DNA of 64,000 nt from an uncultured Anaerolineales bacterium (GCA_937952305.1 CALFZO010000162.1:1-64000), one strand, 5' to 3'; numbered from the stretch's first letter, positions 25,924 to 34,870 are shown. A program made the numbers and translations. The notes: a model not told the origin generated them from the letters alone.

Positions 25924-27774
25924 TCAGGCCCGGAACTGGGCGTGCCACAGTTGCGTCGTCAGCACGCCCATCAGCACGCGCGCGTAGTCGGCGCGGCCGG
26001 CCTGGTGCTCGGCGCGCAGGCGCGCGACCTCGGCCGGCGCGAAGTAGCCGGTCTCGTCCAGGGCGGTGGGATGCAGGCAGTCCTCGGCCCAGGCCGGCAG
26101 CCGTTCCGCGCGCCACCAGGCGGCGTGCGGCGAGGCCAGCCCGCGCTTGGGGCGCTGCCGGACGGCCTCCGGCAGGCGCCCGCGCAGAGCCGCGCGCAGC
26201 AACGGTTTCTGCCCGCGTGCGCCCAGTGGGCCGACCTTGGAGTGCGGCGGCAGCGCGGCGCAGAACTCCCACAGGCCGTGATCCAGGAAGGGCGGCCGCG
26301 CCTCCACCGAGTGGGCCATGCTCATCCGGTCGACTTCGAGGTTGATGAAGTCGACGAGCCGGGTGTGGGCCTCCAACCACAGGAATTGATCGACGGGGTC
26401 ACGCCCGGCCAATTGGGCGTGGTCGTTGGCCGGCGGTGAGGCCGCCTCGGCGGGGGCCGGTTGGCGCAGCAGGGCGCGGCGCGCCGGCGCATCGGTCACG
26501 GCCTGCCACAGGCCATAGCGCGCCACCGGGTCCGGCGTGCCGTGGACCAGCACGCGCCGGGCGGCCGACGACATCGGCAGGGGCAGGGCGGCCAGCCCGC
26601 GCCGGAACAGGGCCGGCAGCGGCAGCAGCGGACGCGCGCGTTGATCTCCGGCAAACCAGTGGTAGCCGCCCAAGAGCTCGTCCGCGCCCTCGCCGGTGAG
26701 GATCACCTTGAAGCCGGCGGCGCGGCAGGCCTCGTACAAGCGGAAGAGCGGCACGCTCGTGGCCGAGCACTGCGGCGCCTCCAGGCGGGCCACCACGCGC
26801 GGCAGGAGGTCGAAGTCGGCGGCGGTGAACCGCAGCTCGTGGTGGCGGCTGCCCAGGTGCGCGGCCGTGGCGCGGGCGGGGGCGCTCTCGTCGTGGCTGG
26901 CGGCGTCAAAGCCGAGGGTGAAGGTGTGGATCGGCCCGCTCAACTCGGTGAGCAGCGCCGCCAACGCGGCCGAGTCCACGCCGCCGCTGAGCAGCGCGCC
27001 GACCGGGACATCGCTCAGCCGCCAGGCGGCCACAGCCTCGCGCAGCTTCGCGGCCAGGGCGTCGGCCGCCTCTTCCCAGCTTATCCGCCGGTGCGCGCCG
27101 CGCCTCGGGTAATCCAGCGTCCAGTAACGCTGGCAGCGCAGCGTGCCGGCCTCCACCACCAGCCAGTGCGCGGCTGGCAGCGCCATGAGGCCGTCGACGG
27201 CCGTGGCCGGGCCGGGCAGGTAACCCCAGCTGAACAGGGCGTCCAGCGCGCTCGGGCTCAGGCGGCGCGGCTGCTCCGGCAGCAGGTCCAGCAACGGGCG
27301 CAGTTCCGACGCGAAGGCAAAGCGCTGGCCGGCCTGGCCGTAGTACAGGGGCTTGAGGCCGAACCGGTCGCGCGCCAGCAGCAGACGGCGCCGCGGGGCA
27401 TCCCACACCGCGAACGCAAACATCCCGCGCAGGCGCGCTACGGCGCCGGTGTCCCACTCCTCGTAGGCGTGGACGACGACCTCGGTGTCGGTTTCGGTGC
27501 GAAAGCGATGGCCGAGCGCGCGCAGCTGTGCGCGCAGCTCCGGGGCGTTGAAGACCTCGCCGTTGTACGTGATCCAGATCGTTTCGGTTTCGTTGCTGAG
27601 CGGCTGGTGGCCGCCGGCCAGGTCCAGGATGCTGAGCCGCCGCGCCGCCAGGCCAACCCCGTCCCCGAGGTACAGGCCGCCATCATCGGGGCCGCGGTGG
27701 ATCAGGTCTTCGCCCGCGCGCGCCAGTAGTTCGCGGGAGATGACAGGGGCGAGGAGGCCGGCGATGCCGCACAT
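25924..27774 (-). CDS. glutamine-hydrolysing asparagine synthetase-like protein (possible RiPP cyclase)
   Basis: A 616-residue AsnB-family protein. Cys2 (MCGIAG) starts an N-terminal glutaminase domain with HRGPDDGG and LSNETETIWITYNGE. The ATP-pyrophosphatase domain has LSGGVDSAAL (about residue 265) and LTGEGADELLGG. A true AsnB makes asparagine; homologues also serve in polysaccharide clusters and as lasso-peptide macrolactam synthetases (protein C). The nearby PqqD-like and B2-like genes favour the RiPP reading, but the intact glutaminase Cys2 and the lack of a core peptide keep the AsnB-like glycan role open. It lies 15 bp after a cupredoxin lipoprotein gene. Confidence 0.88.
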   Translation of the reverse strand: MCGIAGLLAPVISRELLARAGEDLIHRGPDDGGLYLGDGVGLAARRLSILDLAGGHQPLSNETETIWITYNGEVFNAPELRAQLRALGHRFRTETDTEVVVHAYEEWDTGAVARLRGMFAFAVWDAPRRRLLLARDRFGLKPLYYGQAGQRFAFASELRPLLDLLPEQPRRLSPSALDALFSWGYLPGPATAVDGLMALPAAHWLVVEAGTLRCQRYWTLDYPRRGAHRRISWEEAADALAAKLREAVAAWRLSDVPVGALLSGGVDSAALAALLTELSGPIHTFTLGFDAASHDESAPARATAAHLGSRHHELRFTAADFDLLPRVVARLEAPQCSATSVPLFRLYEACRAAGFKVILTGEGADELLGGYHWFAGDQRARPLLPLPALFRRGLAALPLPMSSAARRVLVHGTPDPVARYGLWQAVTDAPARRALLRQPAPAEAASPPANDHAQLAGRDPVDQFLWLEAHTRLVDFINLEVDRMSMAHSVEARPPFLDHGLWEFCAALPPHSKVGPLGARGQKPLLRAALRGRLPEAVRQRPKRGLASPHAAWWRAERLPAWAEDCLHPTALDETGYFAPAEVARLRAEHQAGRADYARVLMGVLTTQLWHAQFRA

Positions 27775-27789
27775 CAGGCAGGGTCCGGC

Positions 27790-28353
27790 CTAAGGCTGGA
27801 CGATGAGCGTGGCGCGCATGTCGGCGTGATACCCGCACAGCAGCGTCACGGTGCCGGGCTCGGTGAACGTGTGAACGTACGTGGCGCCGTCGCCCAGATT
27901 GGCCGGGGCCTCGAAGGTATTGGGGGCGGCGAAATTGTACGGCTGATGGAATGTGAGCAGGCCGGCCCGAATCTGGAAGACTACGCGCGTGCCGAGGCGG
28001 ATGGTGGCCGCCGCCGGCACGATTTCGAAGTCCTGGTAAGTAATGAAGACGGTGACCGGCGTGGTCGTGGCCGCCGGCGTGGCCGTGGCCGTGGCGGTGG
28101 GGCTGGACGCCGGGGTGTCGGTGGCGGCCAGGGTGGCCGTCGCCGCGGCTGTGACCGAAGGCGCTGACGTGGCGCTGGATCTGGGCGCCGTGGTCGCTGT
28201 CTGAGTCGGCGGCGCCGTCGCCGAGGGCGGGAGCGTGGCCGTCTCCAACACCTGAGTCGGCACCCCGGTGGCGGCGGGCGGAACCCCGCAGGATACCAGG
28301 CCAGCCAGCAAGCCGGCGGTCAGGCCGGTCAGGAAGGTCTTGACGGGGCTCAT
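27790..28353 (-). CDS. cupredoxin-domain lipoprotein
   Basis: A 187-residue exported lipoprotein. A signal ending in a lipobox with Cys22 is followed by a roughly 75-residue Thr/Ala/Pro-rich stalk and a C-terminal cupredoxin domain. Type-1 copper ligands can be read: His in LTFHQPYN and Cys, His and Met in LLCGYHADM. It is therefore likely a surface-tethered electron carrier or copper-binding protein. The ribosome site GGAGGAG is six to seven bases upstream. It sits between the B2-like protease and AsnB genes on the same strand, an unusual place for a redox protein, and may be a passenger. Confidence 0.9.
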   Translation of the reverse strand: MSPVKTFLTGLTAGLLAGLVSCGVPPAATGVPTQVLETATLPPSATAPPTQTATTAPRSSATSAPSVTAAATATLAATDTPASSPTATATATPAATTTPVTVFITYQDFEIVPAAATIRLGTRVVFQIRAGLLTFHQPYNFAAPNTFEAPANLGDGATYVHTFTEPGTVTLLCGYHADMRATLIVQP

Positions 28354-28405
28354 GGCAGCATACTCCTCCGATTCGCGAAGGCGGACGGGCCGGCGCTGTT
28401 CCCGG

Positions 28406-28927
28406 TCAGTTGGATGGGTCCGGATGGCTCAACAACACCGCAAAGCCGCGCCAGTCTTCGGCCGCCTCGTGATACGGTTGACCCTCCAGGGTGAGCCAGG
28501 CATGCCCGGTCAGCCGGCGCGCGGCGGGCGCCGGGGTGTCCTGCAGACGGGCGCCGCAGTGCAAGACCACGGGCACACCCGCGCGCCGGAGAAAATGGAA
28601 GCGCACCAGCGACCGGCGCAGGCACAGACCCAAAGGGCTGCCCCGCTCCAAAAGCGCGGTCAGGTCCGCCAGCTGCCGGATCAGGTCTGGGTTGCCGGTG
28701 GCTATGGCGCGCCGGCCCGGCGTGAGCGCAGACAAGGCCTCGTCCAGCGGCCCTTGCAGGCGCTGCGGCAGCTGCCGGCAGAAACGCCGCATCTCGGCCA
28801 GGAGCGCGCGCTGCTGGCCGTCCCAGGCCAGGCCTGGCAGGACGCGCACCGCCAGCGCGGCGTGGCGCAGGCGAGTCCGCCAGGCGCCGGCGCTGGCGGC
28901 TGATGGCGCGGGTTGGCGTTGGCGCAT
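28406..28927 (-). CDS. lasso-type B2 protease (transglutaminase-like)
   Basis: A 173-residue protein of the lasso-peptide B2 family (PF13471, transglutaminase-like cysteine protease). The hallmark block is LGLCLRRSLVRFHFLRRAG with catalytic Cys102, then GHAWLTLEG with His142. In lasso systems this enzyme removes the leader peptide bound by the PqqD-like B1 protein. Here the B1-like gene is immediately upstream on the same strand with an 80-bp gap. The N-terminal 35 residues are basic and helical. Its presence together with AsnB and B1 is the main evidence for peptide processing in this region. Confidence 0.88.
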   Translation of the reverse strand: MRQRQPAPSAASAGAWRTRLRHAALAVRVLPGLAWDGQQRALLAEMRRFCRQLPQRLQGPLDEALSALTPGRRAIATGNPDLIRQLADLTALLERGSPLGLCLRRSLVRFHFLRRAGVPVVLHCGARLQDTPAPAARRLTGHAWLTLEGQPYHEAAEDWRGFAVLLSHPDPSN

Positions 28928-29007
28928 CGGTCCGGTCAGCGCCTCGGCTGCTCAGGCCCAGACAGTCTGGTCCACATGCGGCTCAAGCAGATCGCTGGTG
29001 ATCCGCG

Positions 29008-29295
29008 TCAGGTTAACTGGGTCTGGACAACTTCCACCAGGTCCTCGGAGTGGAGATGCTGTCCGAGCTCGAGCAGGTCGCCGAGGACCATGGCCGCGTC
29101 CACGTGGTAGCGCTCGGCCAGCGTGGCGGCGTGCTGCTGCAGCGTCTGCGCGCCGTCCAGCAGGTCCCAGAATTCGGTGCCAACCCGGTTGAGCGAGTAG
29201 TAAGTGCCGGTGTCCATGTGGATGAGGATGGCCTCTTCGGCCACGGTCTGGTATGTGGCGCGGCGGCCTTTCTGCAGGCGGGTCGTGGCATCCAT
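29008..29295 (-). CDS. PqqD-like RiPP recognition protein (B1-type)
   Basis: A 95-residue PqqD-fold protein, the leader-peptide binding module of many RiPP systems. Typical features are AILIHMDTGTYYSLNRVG (residues 22-39), FWDLLDGAQT and a helical C-terminus with VLGDLLELGQ. It should bind a leader of the YxxPxL type and bring it to the B2 protease downstream. It is divergent from the second HprK-like kinase. No close Shine-Dalgarno sequence precedes ATG 29293-29295; the nearest GGAG is about 19 bases away, so the transcript may start very near the gene. Confidence 0.88.
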   Translation of the reverse strand: MDATTRLQKGRRATYQTVAEEAILIHMDTGTYYSLNRVGTEFWDLLDGAQTLQQHAATLAERYHVDAAMVLGDLLELGQHLHSEDLVEVVQTQLT

Positions 29296-29309
29296 CGTTT
29301 AAGGTATCC

Positions 29310-29315
29310 TATACT
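29310..29315 (+). promoter_or_regulatory. -10 box in divergent HprK/PqqD promoter region
   Basis: TATACT, 14 bases before the GTG start of the HprK-like gene. It lies in a near-palindrome (GTAT-CCT-ATAC) in a 34-bp space between divergent genes, so the same bases could serve both directions. No convincing -35 is seen. Confidence 0.4.
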
Positions 29316-29329
29316 CCTTACGCCCAATC

Positions 29330-30325
29330 GTGAGCGCAGGGATTGACCGTCACCGGCCCATGTCTGAAGCCATGGCTGAATTGCGCTGGCACTTTCACCA
29401 CCTGGTCGTCGCCGGACAGACCGATGATCCGCGCCTGTCTGAGCGCTGGCGCGCGACCTTTGCCTCGCGCCCGGCCGCGCCGGACACGGTCCCGGCCGAT
29501 CTGCGCCTGACGCTGTCCAGCGCCAGTGAGCTGCTGCCGCCGCCGCCGCGCCCGCCTGACTTCCGCCAGGGCGATCTGCTGGCCTACTACGTCGAGGACG
29601 AGTCGGTGATCGCCCACTTCCCGCGCTTCGGGCAGCTGCACCTTGACTTGAGCCGCGGCCTGACCACCGGCCAGCTCCGGCCGGCCGCGCTCGACACTTA
29701 CGGCGTCCTGGAAGACCTGCTGGCGATCGCGCTGTCACCGCACCTGCGCCGGCGCGGGCTTTTCCTGATCCACGCCTTCGCGGCCGCGCGCTCCGGCCGG
29801 GCCGTCCTCATCGTCGGCGCGATCGGGGCCGGCAAGACCACCACCGGCCTGGCCCTGCTCAACGCGGGCTGGCGCCTGCTCGCCAACGACTCGCCGATCT
29901 TGCGCGCGCCCAACGCCGACGTCCTGAGTTATCCCGGCCTGCTGGCCGCCTACCCGGACACCTTCGCGCGTTTCCCGGCAACCCAACCGCTGGCGGCCGC
30001 CGCGCCGGCCGGGCAGGGCCGCGCCAAGATCACGGCCGCGGCCGAGGCGGTCTGGCCCGGCGTCTGGCAAGATCAGGCGGCCTGCGCCGCCATCGTGTTT
30101 CCCACGATCGAGGCGCGCGCCGAGCACGTCGTCGAGCGGCTGGCGCCGCCAGAGGCCCTGCGCCGCCTGCTGCCCCATGCGGCCGAGCAGTGGGACAAAG
30201 CCATGCTGCCCGCGCACCTGGCCGTCCTCGGCGCCCTGGTCCGCTCCGCGCCAGCGTTCCACCTACGCCTCGGCCCGGACGTCGCCGCGCTGCCAGCTTT
30301 GTTCGAGACCTTCCTGGCCGGTTGA
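29330..30325 (+). CDS. HprK-like kinase (copy 2)
   Basis: A 331-residue protein with the HPr-kinase-type P-loop VGAIGAGKTTTGLAL (from about residue 162) and an acidic segment LLANDSPIL downstream. The first 130 residues are a separate domain, as in the first copy at 24088-25122. The start is taken as GTG 29330, close behind the -10 box; ATG 29360 is an alternative, and neither has a good ribosome site. It is the only plus-strand gene in a long minus-strand region and is divergent from the PqqD-like gene. Two such kinases suggest two phosphoryl transfer steps or two substrates. Function inferred from family and context. Confidence 0.8.
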   Translation: MSAGIDRHRPMSEAMAELRWHFHHLVVAGQTDDPRLSERWRATFASRPAAPDTVPADLRLTLSSASELLPPPPRPPDFRQGDLLAYYVEDESVIAHFPRFGQLHLDLSRGLTTGQLRPAALDTYGVLEDLLAIALSPHLRRRGLFLIHAFAAARSGRAVLIVGAIGAGKTTTGLALLNAGWRLLANDSPILRAPNADVLSYPGLLAAYPDTFARFPATQPLAAAAPAGQGRAKITAAAEAVWPGVWQDQAACAAIVFPTIEARAEHVVERLAPPEALRRLLPHAAEQWDKAMLPAHLAVLGALVRSAPAFHLRLGPDVAALPALFETFLAG

Positions 30326-30335
30326 AGCGCCCGCG

Positions 30336-31832
30336 TCATGACCCCGCCAGGCCGCTGGCCTCGACCTCCGGCCCCTTGTGCGTGATGCGGTTGAACGTCA
30401 CCAACCGCTGGATCAGCCAGCCCAGCGGGCGGCGCAGCGGCGAGGCGGCCAGGGCGCGTTTGAGAGCGCCTTCCCAGTAATGGCGGAAGTAGCGCCGGCG
30501 CCAGCGCCAGCGCAGCAGCTGGTAGTAAGGCGCCAGCAGCCAGTGGCCCTGGGAGCGGCCGACGAACAGGATGTCGTTGATCTCGCACATCACCTGGGCC
30601 TCGGCGTCGTCCATCCACGGTGTGTTGCCCCGGTTCAGATCGAAAGCCGCCCAGCCGGCCTGGGTGGCCGGCGGCTGGTAGCCCAGTTCCAGCGCCTGCG
30701 GCCAGAGCGGCGTGCCCGGGTACGGCATATACACGCACACCGAGCAGCGCACCTTCTCAGACAGCGCGCACAGCCGCTCGATCAGGTCCAGCGTGACCTG
30801 CGTGTCTGACTCGGTCTCGGCCGGCAAGCCGACGATGAATGACAGGTTGGCCTCCACCTCCGGCGCGCCCGCCACCAGGTTCTTGATCCCCCACTCGATC
30901 TGCCCGGCCTTCTGATCCTTGTGGATGTTGTCGAGCACGGCCTGGGAGCCGGACTCGGCGCCGATGTTCACCCACTGGCAGCGCGTGCGCCGCATCCAGG
31001 CCACGAACTCCGTGGAGAGCAGTTGCACGCGCACCTGGCCGCTCCACGGCAGCCCCACCTTCTCCACCAGGCGCTGCATCGGCTTGATCCGGCCGAAGAG
31101 GTAATCGTCGGCGTAATCCACGGCGTCGAGGCGGTAGTGCTCCTGCAGCCAATGCACCTGCTCCAGGATGAACTCGTCTGAGTGCTGGCGCCAGGTGCGC
31201 TTCATGACGACCTCGTTGTAGCAGAAGCCGCACCGGAACGGGCAGCCGCGCGAGATGTAGACCGGCAGAGCGCGCTGGAACGGTCCGCTCGGGATCAGGT
31301 AGCGCTCCACGTCGACTTTGTCCCAGCGCGGCCGAAAGCGGTCCAGATCCTGGATAAACGGCCGCTCGAGGTGGAACTGCGGTGTGCCGGCCTCGTCCTT
31401 GTAAGCCAGGCCGCGCACACTCTGCCACAGCGGGAGCTGCTCGCCGGCCAGGATGCGCGCCAGTTCCTGGGCCGTCTCCTCGCCCTCGTTCACCACGACG
31501 AAATCGACGTAGGCCTCCCGCAACACTTCCAGAGGCATGATGGTGGCGTGGACGCCGCCCCAGACCACGGGGAGGCCCAACGCCTTGACCCGCTGGGAGG
31601 CGGCGATGGTGGGCAGCAGCTGCGGGCCGGTGATGGTGCTGAAACCGACGAAGAGCGGGCGCTCGGCCGCCACCTGGCGCACGAACTCGTCGACGAAAGC
31701 CTCGGTCTCGTGGAAGACCCGCGTCGGGAAGCCGGCCTGCTCCAGCGCATCGGCGACGTACAGGATGCCGAACGGCGGGTACAGATCGCGGTGGTTGCGG
31801 AAGTTGATCAGGAAGATCGTGCGGTTAGCCAT
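30336..31832 (-). CDS. B12-binding-domain radical SAM protein
   Basis: A 498-residue class B-type radical SAM protein. The N-terminal part (to about 150) has the cobalamin-binding fold pattern (PPFGILYVADALE, GGVHATIMP, NEGEET). The 4Fe-4S motif is RGCPFRCGFC (about residues 193-202). The C-terminal part of about 150 residues is unassigned. It could methylate or rearrange an unreactive carbon in a lipid, peptide or cofactor. ATG 31830-31832 follows AAGGTGA at six bases; a GTG two codons upstream is possible. It follows an FGE-like gene on the same strand in the accessory region. Confidence 0.9.
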   Translation of the reverse strand: MANRTIFLINFRNHRDLYPPFGILYVADALEQAGFPTRVFHETEAFVDEFVRQVAAERPLFVGFSTITGPQLLPTIAASQRVKALGLPVVWGGVHATIMPLEVLREAYVDFVVVNEGEETAQELARILAGEQLPLWQSVRGLAYKDEAGTPQFHLERPFIQDLDRFRPRWDKVDVERYLIPSGPFQRALPVYISRGCPFRCGFCYNEVVMKRTWRQHSDEFILEQVHWLQEHYRLDAVDYADDYLFGRIKPMQRLVEKVGLPWSGQVRVQLLSTEFVAWMRRTRCQWVNIGAESGSQAVLDNIHKDQKAGQIEWGIKNLVAGAPEVEANLSFIVGLPAETESDTQVTLDLIERLCALSEKVRCSVCVYMPYPGTPLWPQALELGYQPPATQAGWAAFDLNRGNTPWMDDAEAQVMCEINDILFVGRSQGHWLLAPYYQLLRWRWRRRYFRHYWEGALKRALAASPLRRPLGWLIQRLVTFNRITHKGPEVEASGLAGS

Positions 31833-31917
31833 AGCCACTCACCTTCCCGTTGGCCGCGGATCACGCGGTGGGTGCAAGTTGGAGAGCGGCGCCCGCCAAC
31901 GGCCAGCGCCGCCGACC

Positions 31918-32793
31918 TCAATCCGCCTCATCCGCCGCTAATTTGAGCGCTACGCGGAACCCCGTGCCCTGGGCGCGATAGTCGCGGCTGGGCGTGGTCA
32001 CACTGCAGGCGCTGCGCACGTAAAGCCGGGTGTGATGGATGCTGTAACCCCATGACCCGCCCTTGACGACGTGAAAGTCGGGCAGGGCCGGGTTGTACCG
32101 GGACCGCGTCCACTCCCAGATGTTGCCGCTCATGTCCACGCAGCCGTAGGGCGAGACGTTCTCAGGCCGCGCGCCCACCGGCCAGGGATGCCCGTTGCGC
32201 CAGTACCAGCCGGCCCGCGCCCACTCCCGCTGCGGCCGGATCAGCAGCGAGAAGAGATACGTCTCCGGCCCAACCGGGAAGCGTCGCTGCCACTGGATCT
32301 CCGGCCGCGGCGCGGTCTCGCCCCACGGGTAGGTGCGGGCGTCCCCGCCGCGCGCCGCCTTCTCCCATTGCTCTTCGGTCGGCAGCGTACACGCCCTCTG
32401 CAACTGTCCGGACAACCAGGCGCAGTAGGCCAAGGCGTCGGCCTGCGAGACCTCCACAACCGGGAAGTGATCGTGGCCGTCCGGATAGCGCGGCGTGGGC
32501 GCGTAGGCGCGCACGATCAGGCCGCGCCAGCCGCGGACGACCTGGTACCAACGCCCGCGCCAGACGTAGCCCGTGGCTTCCAGGAACTCCCGCCACTCGC
32601 CATTGGTCACCGGCCTCCGCGCCAGCGCGAACGCCGGCAGTTCGATGATCTGACGCACCCGCAGCCGCGGACACTGCTCCAGGCGCTCGTAGCAGGCCTC
32701 GGGGCCGTAGACGAACGGCCCGGCCGGGATGTAGGCGAAAGACGGCGGACACGGGGCCGCCGTCGCTGGCCGAAGAGCGGCGCCGGGCGTCAT
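31918..32793 (-). CDS. FGE/SUMF1-fold protein without the catalytic Cys pair
   Basis: A 291-residue soluble protein of the formylglycine-generating-enzyme-like fold. Family blocks are FAYIPAGPFVYG, RPVTNGEWREFL, LPTEEQWEKAARGG, YPWGE, VDMSGNIWEWT and VVKGGSWG, ending GTGFRVAL. The C-terminal region has only one cysteine (RSACSV), where true FGE needs two, so it is unlikely to make formylglycine. Relatives bind ligands or act as oxidases on other substrates. ATG 32791-32793 overlaps the upstream DUF5693 stop as ATGA, so the two are coupled. Confidence 0.87.
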   Translation of the reverse strand: MTPGAALRPATAAPCPPSFAYIPAGPFVYGPEACYERLEQCPRLRVRQIIELPAFALARRPVTNGEWREFLEATGYVWRGRWYQVVRGWRGLIVRAYAPTPRYPDGHDHFPVVEVSQADALAYCAWLSGQLQRACTLPTEEQWEKAARGGDARTYPWGETAPRPEIQWQRRFPVGPETYLFSLLIRPQREWARAGWYWRNGHPWPVGARPENVSPYGCVDMSGNIWEWTRSRYNPALPDFHVVKGGSWGYSIHHTRLYVRSACSVTTPSRDYRAQGTGFRVALKLAADEAD

Positions 32794-34640
32794 CCGTCTT
32801 CGGGCCGTGGCCCGGCCAGCAACACCAAGGCTCCCAGCGCCGTGCCGGCCGCAAAGCTGGGAGCGGCCGCGCGCACGGTTTCAGCCAGCGGCCTCTCCGG
32901 CCGCCGAAAGCCCGCCAGGCCCAGCGCCCCGCCGAGGGCGGCCGCCGCGGCGGCCAACGCCGCTGCCCTGGGCTGGCCGCGCCTCGCCAACAGGAGGCTG
33001 ACCGCCGCCGCCAGCGGGCCGACGCCGGCCCATTTGCGCGCGGGTCGCAGCCCCAGCGCTAATTGCGCATCGCCGAGCAGGCGCTGCGCCGTTGAGAGGT
33101 GGTGGGTGTGGCCCTCGGCCGGCGCCGGATCGACCTGCGCCAGCGGGTCCAGGCCGCGCTGATTGGCGGCCGCCCAGGCCGCGCCCAGGACCACCAGGGC
33201 GGCCAGGCGCTGGGCTGGGTCCTGGAGGCTCAGCGCCGCGCTCGCCAGCGGCACCGCCCAGTCCAGGTTGAAGCCGCGATACTCCTCGACGCGCAGGTGA
33301 TAATCCTGGCTGCTGGTTGCGGCGGCCACCGCGGCGGCGGCGCTCAATTGCGTCAGCACGCCGCCCAGCCAACCCGCTGCGCCGCCGTGCTGAGTCAAGG
33401 TCACGGCGGCGGCGGGCGCGAGCGTGGCCGCCAACGCCAGCGCTTTGGGCGCGTAAGACGGCGGGTACTGCGCCTCGAGCTCATTGCGCGGGCGCTCCAG
33501 GTGAGGCAGGGCGGCGGCGCCAGCGGCGGCGGCGATGGTCAGCGGGAGCGCAGCGCCGTCCGGCAGGTCGAGGGCGGTGTTGACGGCGCTGGCCGCGATA
33601 CCGGCCGAGGCCAGGCCCGTCAGCGCCAGCTCAGCGCGGCTGGGCGCGGGCACCGGCGTCGGCCCGCCCACGTCCGGGTGGACCTCGAAGCCGTCCTGCT
33701 GCAGCGCCTCGCGGATGTGCTCGACGTAGTGCAAGGCTTCCAGCGGCGCCGTGGCGTGCAGGACTTTGAAGAAATTCACGTAGCACAGGCGCACTCCGCG
33801 CTCGCGCGCCAGATGCGCCCAGTGGTGGGCGGCCGCGTGCAAGTCCAGCGGCACCATCGCCGCCGGCGTGAAGCGGTGGGCGAGGACCACGTGCGGGGCG
33901 CGGCGTTTGGCCACGAACCAATCGCCCTTCTGGTGGCGGGACTCGGCGAAGAACACGAGCGTCAGCGCCTCGCGCGCCATCGCGCGCAGGGTGGCGTCTA
34001 GATGCATCTCATGTCCCAGGATCAGGTCGCCGTCGAAGGCCACCAGCTTGCCGAAGACCGCGGCCTGCGCCAACGTCTGATCGATCAGGCGGTCCTCCGG
34101 CCAGGCGTAGCTGACCGGGCGCGGCACGCAGCTCAATCCGGCCGACTGAATCTGCTGGGCCAGCGCCGCGTCGAAGCCGAGGCCGATTTCGCCCAGGGTG
34201 GGCAGGTCCCCGGCGAAAGACAGCGTCGTGGCGCCGAGCACGCGCGCCTGGGTGTAGGGCAGGCGCGCCGCCAGCTCGGCGGCCAGTTGCTCCACGAGCT
34301 CCTCTGGGCCATACAGGTAATTCCAGTGGCCGACCGGCGGCTTCGCCCGGCGGGGTTGGCTGGGCGCGCGCGGCGTCAGAGCGCCTTCGGCGCGCAGCCG
34401 GTTGAGGCTGAGTTCGGGCAGGGAGGCGTGCGTGGCGCCGTGGTCGGCCAGCGCGTGCAGGACGGCGCCGAGGGGCTGGCCGGCGCGGATGGCCGCCGCC
34501 TTCACATCGTCCAGGTCAACGCAGATGGCGACGCGCCGGTGCGTGGCTTCCCACGCCTGGCGGCGTTGCAGGACCCGCGCCGAGGCGAGGCCGCCGAGGG
34601 CCGTCAGGGTGAGCGAAAGCAGGGTGGCCGGCTTGAGCAT
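32790..34640 (-). CDS. DUF5693-like membrane protein
   Basis: A 616-residue protein with an N-terminal membrane helix (residues 3-24), a large domain beginning VAICVDLDDVKAAAI, and several hydrophobic helices after residue 390. The domain pattern (early VDLDDV, then LPELSLNRL, GHWNYLYG, FDGDLILGHE) recalls DUF5693, a family of unknown role linked to envelope polysaccharides; that match is tentative. The start ATG 34638-34640 has no ribosome site and lies four bases from one arm of the inverted repeat at 34645-34667, so initiation may be controlled by RNA structure. It is the first long gene after the short peptide. Confidence 0.65.
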   Translation of the reverse strand: MLKPATLLSLTLTALGGLASARVLQRRQAWEATHRRVAICVDLDDVKAAAIRAGQPLGAVLHALADHGATHASLPELSLNRLRAEGALTPRAPSQPRRAKPPVGHWNYLYGPEELVEQLAAELAARLPYTQARVLGATTLSFAGDLPTLGEIGLGFDAALAQQIQSAGLSCVPRPVSYAWPEDRLIDQTLAQAAVFGKLVAFDGDLILGHEMHLDATLRAMAREALTLVFFAESRHQKGDWFVAKRRAPHVVLAHRFTPAAMVPLDLHAAAHHWAHLARERGVRLCYVNFFKVLHATAPLEALHYVEHIREALQQDGFEVHPDVGGPTPVPAPSRAELALTGLASAGIAASAVNTALDLPDGAALPLTIAAAAGAAALPHLERPRNELEAQYPPSYAPKALALAATLAPAAAVTLTQHGGAAGWLGGVLTQLSAAAAVAAATSSQDYHLRVEEYRGFNLDWAVPLASAALSLQDPAQRLAALVVLGAAWAAANQRGLDPLAQVDPAPAEGHTHHLSTAQRLLGDAQLALGLRPARKWAGVGPLAAAVSLLLARRGQPRAAALAAAAAALGGALGLAGFRRPERPLAETVRAAAPSFAAGTALGALVLLAGPRPEDG

Positions 34641-34644
34641 CAGA

Positions 34645-34667
34645 TTGCCAAAGGGAGACGCGCTACG
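34645..34667. repeat. inverted repeat arm (left) around the peptide gene
   Basis: Contains TTGCCAAAGGGAGACGCG. It is the reverse complement of 34871-34893 at 22 of 23 positions (one transition). The 203 bp between the arms hold the short peptide gene and its ribosome site but not its promoter. This arm ends four bases before the DUF5693 start codon. Confidence 0.85.
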
Positions 34668-34756
34668 CCGGTGGTTCCGGCTGGCAGGGTCAAAGGACAA
34701 TCGAACTAGGGTGTGGCGGCCGGGCTTACACCGGCCAAGCCACGAGCGGCCGACGC

Positions 34757-34822
34757 TTAGTGGCTGCTGAAAGTAACTTGTTTCAGGTCTTCGTGCTTGG
34801 TCAGCTCGGGCTTGACGTACAT
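34757..34822 (-). CDS. putative leader-type RiPP peptide, 21 residues
   Basis: A 21-codon gene, ATG 34820-34822 to TAA, with AAGGAGA six bases upstream, the strongest ribosome site in the area. The peptide starts MYVKPELTKHED. Its spacing fits the lasso leader motif Y-x2-P-x-L-x9-T exactly: Tyr2, Pro5, Leu7, Thr17, with Glu11 where Gly is common. In lasso precursors that Thr is the second-last leader residue, which would leave only Ser-Ser-His as core. That is too short for a lasso ring, so either the peptide acts as a carrier modified at its end or the system is not a lasso. A 66-residue upstream extension is open but would contain the promoter and is rejected. Confidence 0.75.
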   Translation of the reverse strand: MYVKPELTKHEDLKQVTFSSH

Positions 34823-34870
34823 CGCGATTCTCCTTGAGAGAGATGGGTGGTGGGTGGCTGGCCGGCCGAA

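Noticed and set aside
34757..34822. Calling the peptide an ordinary lasso precursor
   Set aside because: Only three or four residues remain after the motif Thr, too few for a 7-9 residue ring and threaded tail.
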